NCBI RefSeq assembly: GCF_018613155.1
Contig: NZ_JAGGQU010000001.1
Coordinates: 187,848 to 251,847, forward strand
Source of the DNA: Bacillus sp. ISL-55
Lineage (GTDB): Bacteria; Bacillota; Bacilli; Bacillales; Cytobacillaceae
Direction: 5' to 3'
DNA length: 64,000 bases
This document shows positions 17,967 to 27,800 of this stretch, one piece after another. Both the position numbers and the translations under genes were made by a program. The stretch's first letter is position 1, and every line of letters begins with the position of its first letter. Below the pieces are notes generated by a model that did no database searches, was not told the origin of the DNA, and worked only from the letters and a program-made list of their open reading frames with translations.

Positions 17967-19058
17967 ATGAACATTAAAGCAAGAGCAGAACTTGAAGGGA
18001 TCACACCATATGCCCTCGGCCAGACGATTGAGGAAATCAAGAAACAGTATGGAATTACGACAGTAAGAAAGCTTTCGGATAATGAAAATGTCTATGGCAC
18101 TTCGCCAAATGTCAAAGAAGCAATCATGCAGGCATCTGCTAATCTGGCATTCTATCCGGACGGAATGACATCAGGAATCGCAGAGAAACTTTCGGCCCAT
18201 TATCAATTAGACCAGAAGCATTTTCTTGTTTCCAACGGTTCAGAAGAAATCATTCGTCTGCTTACAAGGGCTTATATCGATAAAAATGATGAAGCCGTCA
18301 TGGCAGAGGTGACTTTTCCGCGCTATAAAACGAATGTATTGATTGAGGGCGGCAGAGCAGTCAGCATTCCGATGATTGAAGGCAGGCATGATCTCAAAAA
18401 AATGCAGGAAGCCATCAACGAAAAAACAAAAATGGTATTCGTCTGCAACCCAAACAATCCAACTGGGACAATCGTCGGAAAACAGGAATTACTTTCTTTT
18501 ATCGACAATGTACCTTCAAACGTCCTGATCATTATGGATGAGGCTTATTTTGAATATGCGGATTCTGATGAATACCTTGATACGATGCCGCTGCTTGATC
18601 AATATCAAAACATTGTCATCCTCAGGACTTTTTCAAAAATCTATGGTCTTGCGAGCCTGCGTGTTGGCTACGGCATCATGCATGAGGAAATTGCTAAGGA
18701 ACTTCACAAAGTCAGGGATGTATTCAATGTCAACCAGCTCGCTCAGGCGGCAGCGGTGGCTGCGCTGGAAGACCAGGCTTTCGTCCGGGACTGTTCCGCT
18801 AAAAATAATGCAGAAAGAGACTTCCTGAGTGCAAAGTTCAAAGAGTTGGAGATTGAAAGTTTCCCATCGCAATCCAACTTCCTGTTTGCCTTCACGAACA
18901 GGCCGGTCATCCAGACGCTGACGAAAAACGGCGTCCTTGTCAGGGAAATGCAGCTCTCGGGCTACAAGGAAGCATTCCGGATTACTCTCGGCACTCGTGA
19001 AGATCATGAATTCATAGTGCAAATCGTCAGCCAGCTTTTTCACGAAAGGGCGGTGTAA
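17967..19058 (+). CDS. Aminotransferase, histidinol-phosphate/aromatic type
   Basis: A 363-residue class I/II PLP aminotransferase of the HisC-like group. The PLP lysine is in TFSKIYGLASLRVGY; other fold motifs are VCNPNNPTGTIV and MDEAYFEYA. Its position between hppD and homogentisate dioxygenase argues that it converts tyrosine (or phenylalanine) to the arylpyruvate rather than working in histidine synthesis, since Bacillus HisC enzymes are known to act on aromatic substrates. ATG 17967 is chosen over 17961 because the GGGGG site touches the first ATG. Confidence 0.85.
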   Translation: MNIKARAELEGITPYALGQTIEEIKKQYGITTVRKLSDNENVYGTSPNVKEAIMQASANLAFYPDGMTSGIAEKLSAHYQLDQKHFLVSNGSEEIIRLLTRAYIDKNDEAVMAEVTFPRYKTNVLIEGGRAVSIPMIEGRHDLKKMQEAINEKTKMVFVCNPNNPTGTIVGKQELLSFIDNVPSNVLIIMDEAYFEYADSDEYLDTMPLLDQYQNIVILRTFSKIYGLASLRVGYGIMHEEIAKELHKVRDVFNVNQLAQAAAVAALEDQAFVRDCSAKNNAERDFLSAKFKELEIESFPSQSNFLFAFTNRPVIQTLTKNGVLVREMQLSGYKEAFRITLGTREDHEFIVQIVSQLFHERAV

Positions 19059-19061
19059 GCT

Positions 19062-19673
19062 TTGGAAATTAAAACTGACACACTTGAATGGAGAGACGCA
19101 TATAAGCTTTTGCAAGGCTCAGTCCTGCCGCGGCCAATCGCCTTCGTTTCCAGTCAGGATGAAAAAGGGATCGCGAATTTGGCTCCATTCAGTTTCTTTA
19201 CAGTCATCAGCGCGAATCCGATGATGGTCTGCTTTTCGCCAATGAGAAGAGGGACGGATGGCGCGAAAAAAGATACGCTGAAAAATATTGAAAGCACAAA
19301 GGAATTTGTCATCAATATTGTCAGTGAGGAGTTCGTCCAGCAGATGAATGACTGCGCTACCGAATTCACGTCCGATGTCGATGAATTCGAGGCTTCTGGA
19401 CTGAACAAGGTCGATAGTGTGGCGGTAAAGCCATCACGTGTCAAGGAGTCGAAGGTCCACCTTGAATGTGTTCTGGACCAGGTCCTTCACTTTGGCGGGG
19501 AAGAGGCCGGAGCAGGCAGCCTTGTCATCGGCAAGGTTGTACATGTACATGTGGCGGATGAACTTTATGAAAGCGGGCGCGTCAATTCGGAAAAATTGAA
19601 TCCAGTAGGCAGGCTGGCAGGAGCGACCTACACGCTGCCGCTGGCAAAAACCTTTGAACTGCAAAGGAAATAG
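19062..19673 (+). CDS. Flavin reductase-like / FMN-binding split-barrel protein
   Basis: A 203-residue protein of the flavin reductase-like FMN-binding family (SVLPRPIAFVSSQDEKGIANLAPFSFFTVISANPMMVCFSP; KDTLKNIESTKEFVINIVSEE). Members reduce flavin for partner monooxygenases or have unassigned roles. The TTG start follows the aminotransferase stop by three bases. It recurs in homogentisate clusters, but no two-component monooxygenase is nearby, so its contribution here is uncertain. Confidence 0.82.
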   Translation: MEIKTDTLEWRDAYKLLQGSVLPRPIAFVSSQDEKGIANLAPFSFFTVISANPMMVCFSPMRRGTDGAKKDTLKNIESTKEFVINIVSEEFVQQMNDCATEFTSDVDEFEASGLNKVDSVAVKPSRVKESKVHLECVLDQVLHFGGEEAGAGSLVIGKVVHVHVADELYESGRVNSEKLNPVGRLAGATYTLPLAKTFELQRK

Positions 19674-19681
19674 GTGATGAT

Positions 19682-20605
19682 ATGAAGTTCATAACTTTTA
19701 TGAAAAAAGACGGTTCAATCCGTGCAGGCTGGATTACTTCGCAGAATCACGCTGTAGATATGCACGAAGCATCTAACGGTATATTGCCTGACAATATGCT
19801 GGCTTTCATCGAGAACCATGAGGTATACACAGGTTATATCGAGGAAAATAAAGGTCTGATTGAAACTGGCAACGGATCCTATACCTTGGATGAAATCAGC
19901 TTAAAATCGCCGCTGCCGAATCCAAAGAGTGTCCGTGATTTTTACGCTTTCGAGCAGCATGTAAAAACAGCAAGGGAAAACCGAGGCCTTGAAATGATTC
20001 CTGAATGGTACGAGATTCCGGTGTTCTATTTTACCAATCATCTTGCCATCAAGGGTCCTGGGGAAGACATCATACGGCCACAGAACTGTGAATGGATGGA
20101 TTACGAACTGGAAATCGCCTGTGTCATCGGCAAGGAAGGCCGCAACATCAAAGCGGAGGATGCCGAACAGTATATTTTTGGCTTTTTTATCATGAATGAC
20201 TGGAGTGCCCGCGACTTGCAGCGACAGGAAATGAAGGTCGGACTTGGCCCGGCGAAGGGGAAAGATTTCGCTACTTCATTCGGTCCATATCTGGTAACGA
20301 AGGATGAGCTGGAATACCTCAAAGCGGGGAAAGGCTATGACCTTGAAATGGTTGCCCGTGTCAACGGCAGGGTGCTGTCAAAGGGAAATATGAAAGACAT
20401 TTATTATTCATTCGCTGAAATGATCGAGCGTGCATCAGCGGGTACGACTCTGTATCCTGGTGAAGTGATCGGCTCAGGAACAGTCGGAACAGGCTGTATA
20501 CTCGAACTTGGAACGGATGTCCATCGCTGGCTTGAACCTGGCGATGAAGTGGAACTTGAAATTGCGGGGCTCGGTGTTTTGAAAAATAAAATTATAGAAG
20601 AGTAG
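19682..20605 (+). CDS. Fumarylacetoacetate hydrolase family protein
   Basis: A 307-residue FAH-fold hydrolase. The substrate/metal-binding blocks NPKSVRDFYAFEQHV, DYELEIACVIGKEGRNI and FIMNDWSARDLQRQEM are visible, as is the C-terminal GEVIGSGTVGTGC loop. Beside hppD and homogentisate dioxygenase it most likely performs the last step, splitting fumarylacetoacetate (or maleylacetoacetate) to fumarate/maleate and acetoacetate. No maleylacetoacetate isomerase gene lies in the window. It starts eight bases after the flavin reductase gene. Confidence 0.88.
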   Translation: MKFITFMKKDGSIRAGWITSQNHAVDMHEASNGILPDNMLAFIENHEVYTGYIEENKGLIETGNGSYTLDEISLKSPLPNPKSVRDFYAFEQHVKTARENRGLEMIPEWYEIPVFYFTNHLAIKGPGEDIIRPQNCEWMDYELEIACVIGKEGRNIKAEDAEQYIFGFFIMNDWSARDLQRQEMKVGLGPAKGKDFATSFGPYLVTKDELEYLKAGKGYDLEMVARVNGRVLSKGNMKDIYYSFAEMIERASAGTTLYPGEVIGSGTVGTGCILELGTDVHRWLEPGDEVELEIAGLGVLKNKIIEE

Positions 20606-20620
20606 AAAGAAGGTGTTTTC

Positions 20621-21778
20621 ATGTATTACCGCCAGCTGGGAGAAATCCCAAAGAAACGCCATACCATTTTTAAAAAGGAAGATGGTTCGCTGTTCAGGGA
20701 GCAGGTAATGGGAACTAAAGGTTTTTCGGGTACCCAGTCGATTCTTTATCACCACCATATGCCAACAGAGGTAGTGAAGAGCGAATTGATCGGCAGCTAC
20801 CTGCCTGAGTATGAGGAACAGGGCTCATTGAACCATCGGCACTTCCTGACAGACCAGATTACTCAAACTGGGGACGCGTTAAGCGGAAGAGAATATATCC
20901 TTGGCAATGGCGATCTTTTGATTGGATTTGCGAATATTACTGAACCGATGAAACAATTTTACCGAAATGGCGATGGAGACGAGATGTTCTTTTTCCATCA
21001 TGGGTCCGGCAAAGTAGAAACCATGTTTGGAACTATAAACTATCGTCCTGGTGATTATGTCGTGATTCCAATCGGCACGATGTACAGAGTTGTACCAGAT
21101 GATTCCGAGCAGACAAAGGCATTGATTGTCGAATCGTTCAGCCAGATTACGACTCCAAGGCGTTATCGCAATGAATATGGACAGCTGCTCGAACACAGCC
21201 CATTCTGTGAAAGAGATATCCGTGGACCGGAAACGCTGCAAACTTTCTCTGAAAAAGGGGAGCATGAAGTCATTACCAAGACACGCGGTCATCTGCACCG
21301 CCACGTATTGAACCACCACCCGCTTGACGTGGTTGGCTGGGACGGATATCTGTATCCCTGGGCATTCAATATCGAGGACTTCGAGCCGATCACAGGGCGG
21401 ATCCATCAGCCACCGCCAGTTCACCAGACGTTTGAGGGCCATAATTATGTAGTATGTTCCTTTGTGCCAAGGCTTTACGATTATCATCCTGAAGCGATCC
21501 CTGCGCCATATTACCACAGCAACGTCAACAGCGATGAGCTGCTTTACTATGTAGAAGGCAATTTTATGAGCCGCAAGGGAATCAAGGAAGGCTCGATTAC
21601 ATTGCATCCAAGCGGAATCCCGCATGGACCACACCCAGGCAAGACAGAAGCAAGCATCGGCAAAAAAGAAACACTAGAGCTAGCGGTCATGATCGATACC
21701 TTCCGGCCGCTGAAAACAGTAAAGAAAGCCAAAGATATCGAAGACGACCAGTATATGTATACATGGATTGAAAAATAA
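20621..21778 (+). CDS. hmgA: Homogentisate 1,2-dioxygenase
   Basis: A 385-residue cupin-type Fe(II) ring-cleavage enzyme turning homogentisate into maleylacetoacetate. Iron ligands expected for the family fall at H299 and E306 (YHSNVNSDELLYY) and H335 (GIPHGPHPG). The N-terminal HHHMPTE and central FHHGSGKVETMFG blocks also fit. It is somewhat shorter than eukaryotic and proteobacterial enzymes, as is usual in Bacillus. It is the last gene of the operon, ahead of a strong terminator. Confidence 0.93.
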   Translation: MYYRQLGEIPKKRHTIFKKEDGSLFREQVMGTKGFSGTQSILYHHHMPTEVVKSELIGSYLPEYEEQGSLNHRHFLTDQITQTGDALSGREYILGNGDLLIGFANITEPMKQFYRNGDGDEMFFFHHGSGKVETMFGTINYRPGDYVVIPIGTMYRVVPDDSEQTKALIVESFSQITTPRRYRNEYGQLLEHSPFCERDIRGPETLQTFSEKGEHEVITKTRGHLHRHVLNHHPLDVVGWDGYLYPWAFNIEDFEPITGRIHQPPPVHQTFEGHNYVVCSFVPRLYDYHPEAIPAPYYHSNVNSDELLYYVEGNFMSRKGIKEGSITLHPSGIPHGPHPGKTEASIGKKETLELAVMIDTFRPLKTVKKAKDIEDDQYMYTWIEK

Positions 21779-21785
21779 GTAAAGA

Positions 21786-21821
21786 AGGCCAATTCGCTAG
21801 ATAGCGAGTTGGCCTGTTTTT
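21786..21821 (+). terminator. Terminator of the tyrosine catabolic operon
   Basis: A two-part stem AGGCCAA/TTGGCCT and TCGCT/AGCGA (one internal mismatch) is followed by GTTTTT, eight bases after the hmgA stop. Confidence 0.92.
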
Positions 21822-21859
21822 GTGGAGAAACTGGAAAAAAACTATGATTTTTTCCAGTT

Positions 21860-21982
21860 CGCCAATAAAATTTTATTTTCGCCAATAAACTTGTGAAAAT
21901 CGCCAATAAAATCATTTTTTCGCCAATAAATTTGTGAAAACCGCCAATAAAATTAAATTATCGCCAATAAGTGATGAATTAG
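21860..21982 (+). repeat. Phased CGCCAATAA array, six copies
   Basis: CGCCAATAA starts at 21860, 21880, 21901, 21921, 21942 and 21962, i.e. every 20 or 21 bp. Two unit types alternate (an A/T-rich tail, and a CTTGTGAAAA-type tail), giving a 41-bp higher-order unit; the last unit has decayed. It lies between the hmgA terminator and the RNase J gene. Confidence 0.85.
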
Positions 21983-22123
21983 AATCATCTTTAAAAACTC
22001 TAATTTTTCCAATTTCAACTTAGAAATACCTGATTGGTGAAGTCCAATTCCCTCTAGAAACCAAATAATCGGTTGAAAACTGGCAATACTAACAAAATCG
22101 ATTACGGATTAGGAGGGTATGAC

Positions 22124-23782
22124 GTGACTTTATCTATATTAGCCTTGGGCGGAATCAATGAAATCGGAAAAAATATGTATGTTGTCCAATATGAGGACGA
22201 TATTTTTGTGATTGACTGCGGAGGGAAGTTTCCTGATGAGAGTCTATTAGGAATTGATTTAATCATTCCTGAAATGACTTACCTTGAGGAAAATCGCGAA
22301 AAAATCCGCGGTTTGATCATGACCCATGGGCACGAAGACCATATTGGCGGTGTCCCGTATTTCTTCAAAAAATTAAAGGCGCCGGTTTATGCTACGGATT
22401 TTACTCTCGGGTTAATTGAACTGAAACTTGGTGAGCACAAACTCCTGAGAGGGACCGAGCTGAATAAAATCAATTCGGACTCAGTCTTGGATTTCGGCAA
22501 GGTAAAGGTATCTTTTTTCAAAGTAAGCCATAGCATCCCGGACTGTCTTGGAATTGTTTTGCACACTCCTGAGGGGAATGTTGTCCATACAGGTGATTTC
22601 AAATTCGATTTGACGCCTGCAAATGATGAGCAATCAGAAATTCATAAGATGGCGAAGATCGGTACTGAAGGTGTCATGGCGCTGCTATCAGAGAGCACGA
22701 ATGCCGAGCGTACTGGTTTGACGCCTTCGGAGCGAATGGTCGCAAGCCATCTCGAAGAAGCTTTCATGAAGGCAGATGGGAAAATCTTTGTTTCAACCTT
22801 TGCCTCTAACGTTAATCGTGTTCAGCAGGTTGTCGAGGCAGCGATTAAGACGAACAGGAAACTCGCGTTGCTTGGCAGGAGTATGGTGAACGTAGTCGAT
22901 GTGGCGATAGAACGAGGTTACCTGAATGTTCCTGAGGGCATGCTGATTCAGCCAAATGTGGTCGACCAATTGGATCCTGACAAAGTGGCGATTCTTTGTA
23001 CAGGCAGCCAGGGAGAGCCTATGGCTGCACTTTCCCGTCTCGCAACAGGCAATTTCCGCGATGTTTCGATTTATCCTGGAGATACAGTCATCATGGCGGC
23101 CTCCCCGATTCCAGGGAATGAAAAGGATGTTTCCAAGATTATCGATAATTTGTTCAAACTCGGAGCGAAAGTCATTTACGGCTCTGGCAGCACTACTGGC
23201 ATGCATGTTTCCGGCCATGGCTACCAGGAAGATCTCAAGCTGATGCTGACTTTGATGAAGCCAAAGTATTTCATCCCGATTCATGGTGAGTACAGGATGC
23301 TGCATCACCACCGCTTGCTGGCAGAAGCTGTAGGTGTGGAAAAAGGGAATACCTTTATTGTTAAAAATGGTGATATTGTTGACATAGAAAATGGCGAAGC
23401 GCGTCAGACCCGCAATGTTCCAGCGGGTGATACGTATGTTGATGGTGTAAGTGTCGGCGATGTCGGCGAAATCGTGCTCAGGGACAGAAAGCAGCTATCC
23501 GAGGATGGAATGCTAGTCATTGTCCTGACATTAAGCAAAGCAGAAAGGAAAATTATTTCTGGCCCAGATACAATCTCACGCGGGTTTGTTTTTGTGAAAA
23601 ACTCCGAAGACTTGATGAGAGATGTAAATAGTCTTGTGACGAAAACGGTGACCGATCTTCAAGAAGACAATGTACACCGATGGAATGTCATTAAACAGGG
23701 CATCAAAAAAGCAGTTGGTCAGCACATCTTCCAAAAGACAAGAAGAAGGCCGATGATTTTACCGATCATTATTGAGATTTAA
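22124..23782 (+). CDS. Ribonuclease J family protein
   Basis: A 552-residue metallo-beta-lactamase/beta-CASP ribonuclease, the length of Bacillus RNase J1/J2 (about 555). The zinc motif THGHEDHIGG falls at 67-76; later metal and beta-CASP motifs include SHSIPDC, HTGDFKFD, STFASNVNRV and GHGYQEDLKL. It acts in 5'-3' exo- and endonucleolytic mRNA turnover and rRNA maturation. GTG 22124 follows AGGAGGG; an upstream in-frame ATG at 22073 has no site. Whether it is RnjA, RnjB or a third copy cannot be decided here. Confidence 0.93.
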   Translation: MTLSILALGGINEIGKNMYVVQYEDDIFVIDCGGKFPDESLLGIDLIIPEMTYLEENREKIRGLIMTHGHEDHIGGVPYFFKKLKAPVYATDFTLGLIELKLGEHKLLRGTELNKINSDSVLDFGKVKVSFFKVSHSIPDCLGIVLHTPEGNVVHTGDFKFDLTPANDEQSEIHKMAKIGTEGVMALLSESTNAERTGLTPSERMVASHLEEAFMKADGKIFVSTFASNVNRVQQVVEAAIKTNRKLALLGRSMVNVVDVAIERGYLNVPEGMLIQPNVVDQLDPDKVAILCTGSQGEPMAALSRLATGNFRDVSIYPGDTVIMAASPIPGNEKDVSKIIDNLFKLGAKVIYGSGSTTGMHVSGHGYQEDLKLMLTLMKPKYFIPIHGEYRMLHHHRLLAEAVGVEKGNTFIVKNGDIVDIENGEARQTRNVPAGDTYVDGVSVGDVGEIVLRDRKQLSEDGMLVIVLTLSKAERKIISGPDTISRGFVFVKNSEDLMRDVNSLVTKTVTDLQEDNVHRWNVIKQGIKKAVGQHIFQKTRRRPMILPIIIEI

Positions 23783-23789
23783 TTTTCAT

Positions 23790-23829
23790 AGTGGACCAGG
23801 TACATATACTTTGTGCCTGGTCCACTTTA
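23790..23829 (+). terminator. Terminator after RNase J gene
   Basis: The 11-bp perfect stem AGTGGACCAGG/CCTGGTCCACT encloses 15 nt and is followed by TTATTG, just before the next promoter. Confidence 0.8.
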
Positions 23830-23882
23830 TTGACATGACACTAAAAGGTGTTATATATTTATAAAGTGACACCAATTAGTGT
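23830..23882 (+). promoter_or_regulatory. Promoter with two ArsR-type operators
   Basis: A perfect TTGACA (23830) is spaced 16 bp from TATATA. The imperfect palindrome ACACTAAAAGGTGT (23838-23851) lies between the boxes and ACACCAATTAGTGT (23869-23882) lies at the expected start site. Both read ACACY-N4-RGTGT. They probably bind the ArsR-type protein encoded downstream. Confidence 0.7.
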
Positions 23883-23907
23883 TATTACATAATGGAGGCT
23901 GAAAAAC

Positions 23908-24321
23908 ATGGATACACAGAGAGAAATTCGTAAAAGTATCGTTCTAAATGCGCCAATTGAAAAAGTATGGAAAGCAGTTGCAACATCAGAAGGAATTGAA
24001 GCCTGGTGGATGCCAAATACATTTGAAGCCGAGCTTGGCAAGGAGTTCATTCTTCACGCTGGCCCATTTGGTGACTCGCCATGCAAAGTTACAGAATTGG
24101 ACCCACCGAATCGTCTGGGTTTTGATTGGGGGAAGGATTGGCACCTTGTATTCGAACTGAGGGAGTTGGAAGGCAAGACGGAGTTCACCTTAATTCATTC
24201 AGGCTGGGATCCTGAAAAGGTTACGGAATTCGGACAGCCTCATACGATCATTCAGGGAATCATGGATAATGGATGGGATAAAATCGTTAACGAAGCACTT
24301 CCATCCTATATCGAGGGTTAA
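23908..24321 (+). CDS. SRPBCC (AHSA1-like) domain protein
   Basis: A 137-residue START/Bet-v1-like protein of the AHSA1 group (IVLNAPIEKVWKAVATSEGIEAWWMPNTFE near the N-terminus; GWDKIVNEALPSYIEG at the end). Such proteins have a hydrophobic cavity for a small ligand but no fixed enzymatic role. It is paired, one base apart, with an ArsR-type regulator, an arrangement common in Bacillus in which the regulator controls both genes. The ligand is unknown. Confidence 0.85.
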   Translation: MDTQREIRKSIVLNAPIEKVWKAVATSEGIEAWWMPNTFEAELGKEFILHAGPFGDSPCKVTELDPPNRLGFDWGKDWHLVFELRELEGKTEFTLIHSGWDPEKVTEFGQPHTIIQGIMDNGWDKIVNEALPSYIEG

Positions 24322-24322
24322 C

Positions 24323-24649
24323 ATGCCATCTTCTGCAGCGAGACATGATGTGTTCCAGGCTGTCGCGGATCCTACTCGACGTAAAATCCTGAAGCTGCTC
24401 GCAGACAAGGAGATGCCGGTTGCGTCCATAACAGAAGAATTTCCGATTACCAGGACGGCTGTCAACAAACACTTATTTGTGTTATCTGAAGCAGGTTTGG
24501 TATCAAGCAAAAGAATTGGACGTGAAACTCGCTATTCATTACAGCCAGAACCGCTTCAAGAATTGCAGGAATGGCTTTCGTTTTTCGAGATATATTGGGA
24601 TAACAAACTATCAGCACTGAAAAATTTCGTGGAACGTGATGATGAATAA
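24323..24649 (+). CDS. ArsR/SmtB-type winged-helix regulator
   Basis: A 108-residue winged-helix repressor (AVADPTRRKILKLLADKEMPVASITEEFPITRTAVNKHLFVL, then SSKRIGRETRYSL). No cysteine pair for metal sensing is seen, so it is not a classical arsenic or zinc sensor. It more likely belongs to the group paired with SRPBCC proteins. ATG 24323 follows GAGGG; the frame is open upstream but overlaps the SRPBCC gene. The two palindromes in the operon promoter suggest autorepression. Confidence 0.86.
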   Translation: MPSSAARHDVFQAVADPTRRKILKLLADKEMPVASITEEFPITRTAVNKHLFVLSEAGLVSSKRIGRETRYSLQPEPLQELQEWLSFFEIYWDNKLSALKNFVERDDE

Positions 24650-24695
24650 GTTTCACGCAGCATTGAAGCCTGCATTTCCATTTTAAAAATTTCCG

Positions 24696-24724
24696 AGCAT
24701 GGGGTATTCTCCATGCTTTTTATT
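24696..24724 (+). terminator. Terminator after the ArsR gene
   Basis: The 7-bp stem AGCATGG/CCATGCT with an 8-nt loop is followed by TTTTATTTT. Confidence 0.85.
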
Positions 24725-24800
24725 TTCCGCTTAACAAATGAGTACATAAGGTCTACACTAATAATTATCAATTATTGCATCTTCGGGGAGGGAGCAGAGC

Positions 24801-27800
24801 ATGGATATCAAACTAAATCAAAAAGTCATCAAGGATTTATGCGGAACTGTTTCCTTCAAGCGGGGGGATGCGTTTTACCGTGCGGGAAAAGTCGAGTTTA
24901 CTGACTCCAATGAAAATCAGGTGAAAGCAACCGTGACAGGGGCGGATGTATTTCATATCACTGTTACGAAAAATGTGGAAGGCCGTTTCGCAGCTGAGTG
25001 CACATGCCCGAAGCTTGCGTCTGTCAAACATGAGTGCCAGCATGTGGCCGCAGTATTGCTGGCTATTTTGGATGAGCAAAAGCAAGGGACATCAAATGCA
25101 ATTAAAAGTAATGATCGCCCTGGAAATGGGCTCGCAGAAGGACTGCTTACCCTTTTCAGTGAAGAACCTCAAAGGAAAAGCGGCCACCAGCTCCACTTTG
25201 AAACAAGGAAGACCCTGAACACGATGTTCAAGATCGAGCCGGTTGAAACGAGTGATCAGCAAATGATGCTGGGTGTCTCGATGAGCATTGGTCCTATTGT
25301 AATAAAAGATATTTCGGGATTCCTGAAGATTGTGGCGAATCGGGAGACTGCATTACTATCTGACTTATTCACTTATAACCCGAAGCTTCATTGTTTTCAA
25401 AACAATATCGACTCTATCATCAAAATACTTATCCAAATCGTCGATGACTCAGAGTTATCGTTGAAAGATATGAATGACTCTTCCACCTTGATCATTCCTC
25501 CATCCTTTTGGCATCAGCTAGTGCCGCTGCTGGAAAAGGCTCCGGATGTTAAGTTGATAGAGGCGGGGGAAGTTACCGGTCAGTTTTCGATTTCAAACGA
25601 AAGGCTTCCGCTTTTGTTTAACTTTGAAAAAATCACAGAGAAAGACTATTCGTTAAAAATTGCTGGTATTTCTGATCTGATTGTTCTTCAAAAATATAAT
25701 CTCGTTTGGTTGAAAACGCAGTTGATCCAGCTCAGCACTGAGGATTGCAGCAGATTATTTGAATTGAAAAATATGCTCGCGCAATCAAGAACGGATAGCA
25801 TACCAATCTTACAGGAACAGATGGGTTTCTTTGTGGAAAAAGTCGTGCCAGGCCTGCGCCGTATTGGGGAAGTCCAAATAGATGGCGACATAACAAAGCA
25901 ATTTTTAACCGAGCCGTTGATCGCAAAACTTTACCTTGATCGCGTGAATAACCGATTGCTCGCAGGAATCGAATTTCAGTATGGAAAAATCGTTTTCAAT
26001 CCGCTCGAGGAGAAGGAACCGAAAGTCAATACACTGTTAATCAGGGACGTGGTCAAGGAGGATCAGATCCTTGAGTTGCTGAATGATGGTTCTTTCGCGA
26101 AAACGGATGGCGGTTATTTTTTGCATAATGAAGAGCTTGAATATGAATTTCTGTATCATGTCATGCCAAAGCTGCAAAATCTTGTTCAGGTATACGCTAC
26201 AACTGCCGTCAGGAACAGGATTTTCCGGGAACCGGCCAGGCCGCAGATTCGTGTCAAGGTGAAAAAAGAGCGGACAAACTGGCTTGAATTCAAATTTGAA
26301 ATGGATGGGATTCCTGAAAGACATATCAGGGATATCCTTGAAGCTCTTGAAGAAAAACGGAAATATTATCGGTTACAGAATGGGGCATTGATGTCACTGG
26401 AAACGAGGGAATGGGAAGAAATCCAGCGTTTCTTGAAGGCAGGTCCAATCCAGGATGAGGATCTGGAAAAAGGGTTAAATGTCCCGATTGTCCGTGGGAT
26501 GCAAATGCTAGAATCTTTCGAGGATAAATCCATACTGCAGGTAGAGGATTCTTTCCGAAATTTTCTTGATGAAATCAGCACCCCCGGAAAAGTTAAGTTC
26601 GATGTCCCGGAAAAATTGGAGCCAATTTTACGTGAGTACCAGAAACAAGGTTTCCAATGGATGAAAACTCTTGCAAGTTACGGATTTGGCGGAATTTTGG
26701 CAGATGATATGGGTCTTGGTAAAACACTGCAAAGTATCGCGTATATTGCTTCAGAACTGGACGTTGTTAGAGACAGGCAACAGCCAGTGCTGATTGTCTG
26801 TCCATCTTCGCTTGTTTATAACTGGCTCAGTGAATTCCTGAAATTCACTCCTGATATTCAGGCAGTCATCATCGATGGCAATAAAGAGGAGCGGGCAAAA
26901 CTGCTAAAGGATGTTTCGGATATTGATGTGGTGATCACCTCTTACATGCTGCTGCGCAGGGATATTCACCTGTACGAAAAAATCAAATTCCACACTGTGT
27001 TTTTCGATGAAGCACAAGCGTTTAAAAATCCGTTGACTCAAACGGCCAAAGCGGTGATGAACATACAGGCAGACCATCGCTTCGCGTTGACAGGTACACC
27101 GATTGAAAACTCGATTGAGGAGTTATGGTCCATTTTCCGGGTGGTATTTCCTGAGTTATTCCAGGGGTTGAAGGAATACAGCAATCTGACAAGCCAGACG
27201 ATTGCCCGCAGGATCCGGCCATTTTTACTGCGAAGGGTAAAGGAAGAAGTGCTTCGGGAGCTGCCTGAGAAAATCGAATCAATCGATAGGGTTGAATTGC
27301 TGCCTGACCAGAAAAAGCTTTATGCTGCTTACCTGGCAAAGCTTCGCCATCAAACCTTAAAGCAGCTGGATAAGAATACGATCAGGAAAAACCGGATCAA
27401 AATCCTGGCTGGCCTGACAAGATTAAGACAGATTTGCTGCCATCCAGCCTTATTTGTAGATGGATACAAAGGCAGCTCCGCTAAATTTGACCAGTTGAAA
27501 CAAATCATTGAAGAGTCCCGATTTGCCGGGAGAAGGGTACTCATTTTTTCACAGTTCACGAAAATGCTCGATTTGATCGGCAAGGAGTTAGCATATGAGG
27601 GCATTCCTTTCTTCTACTTGGACGGACAAACACCTCCTGAAGAACGAGTGGAGAAATGCGAAAAATTTAATGGAGGAGAGAGGGATTTTTTCCTGATTTC
27701 CTTAAAAGCTGGGGGCACAGGCTTGAACTTAACGGGAGCCGATACAGTCATCCTTTATGATTTATGGTGGAATCCCGCAGTTGAGGAGCAGGCCGCGGAC

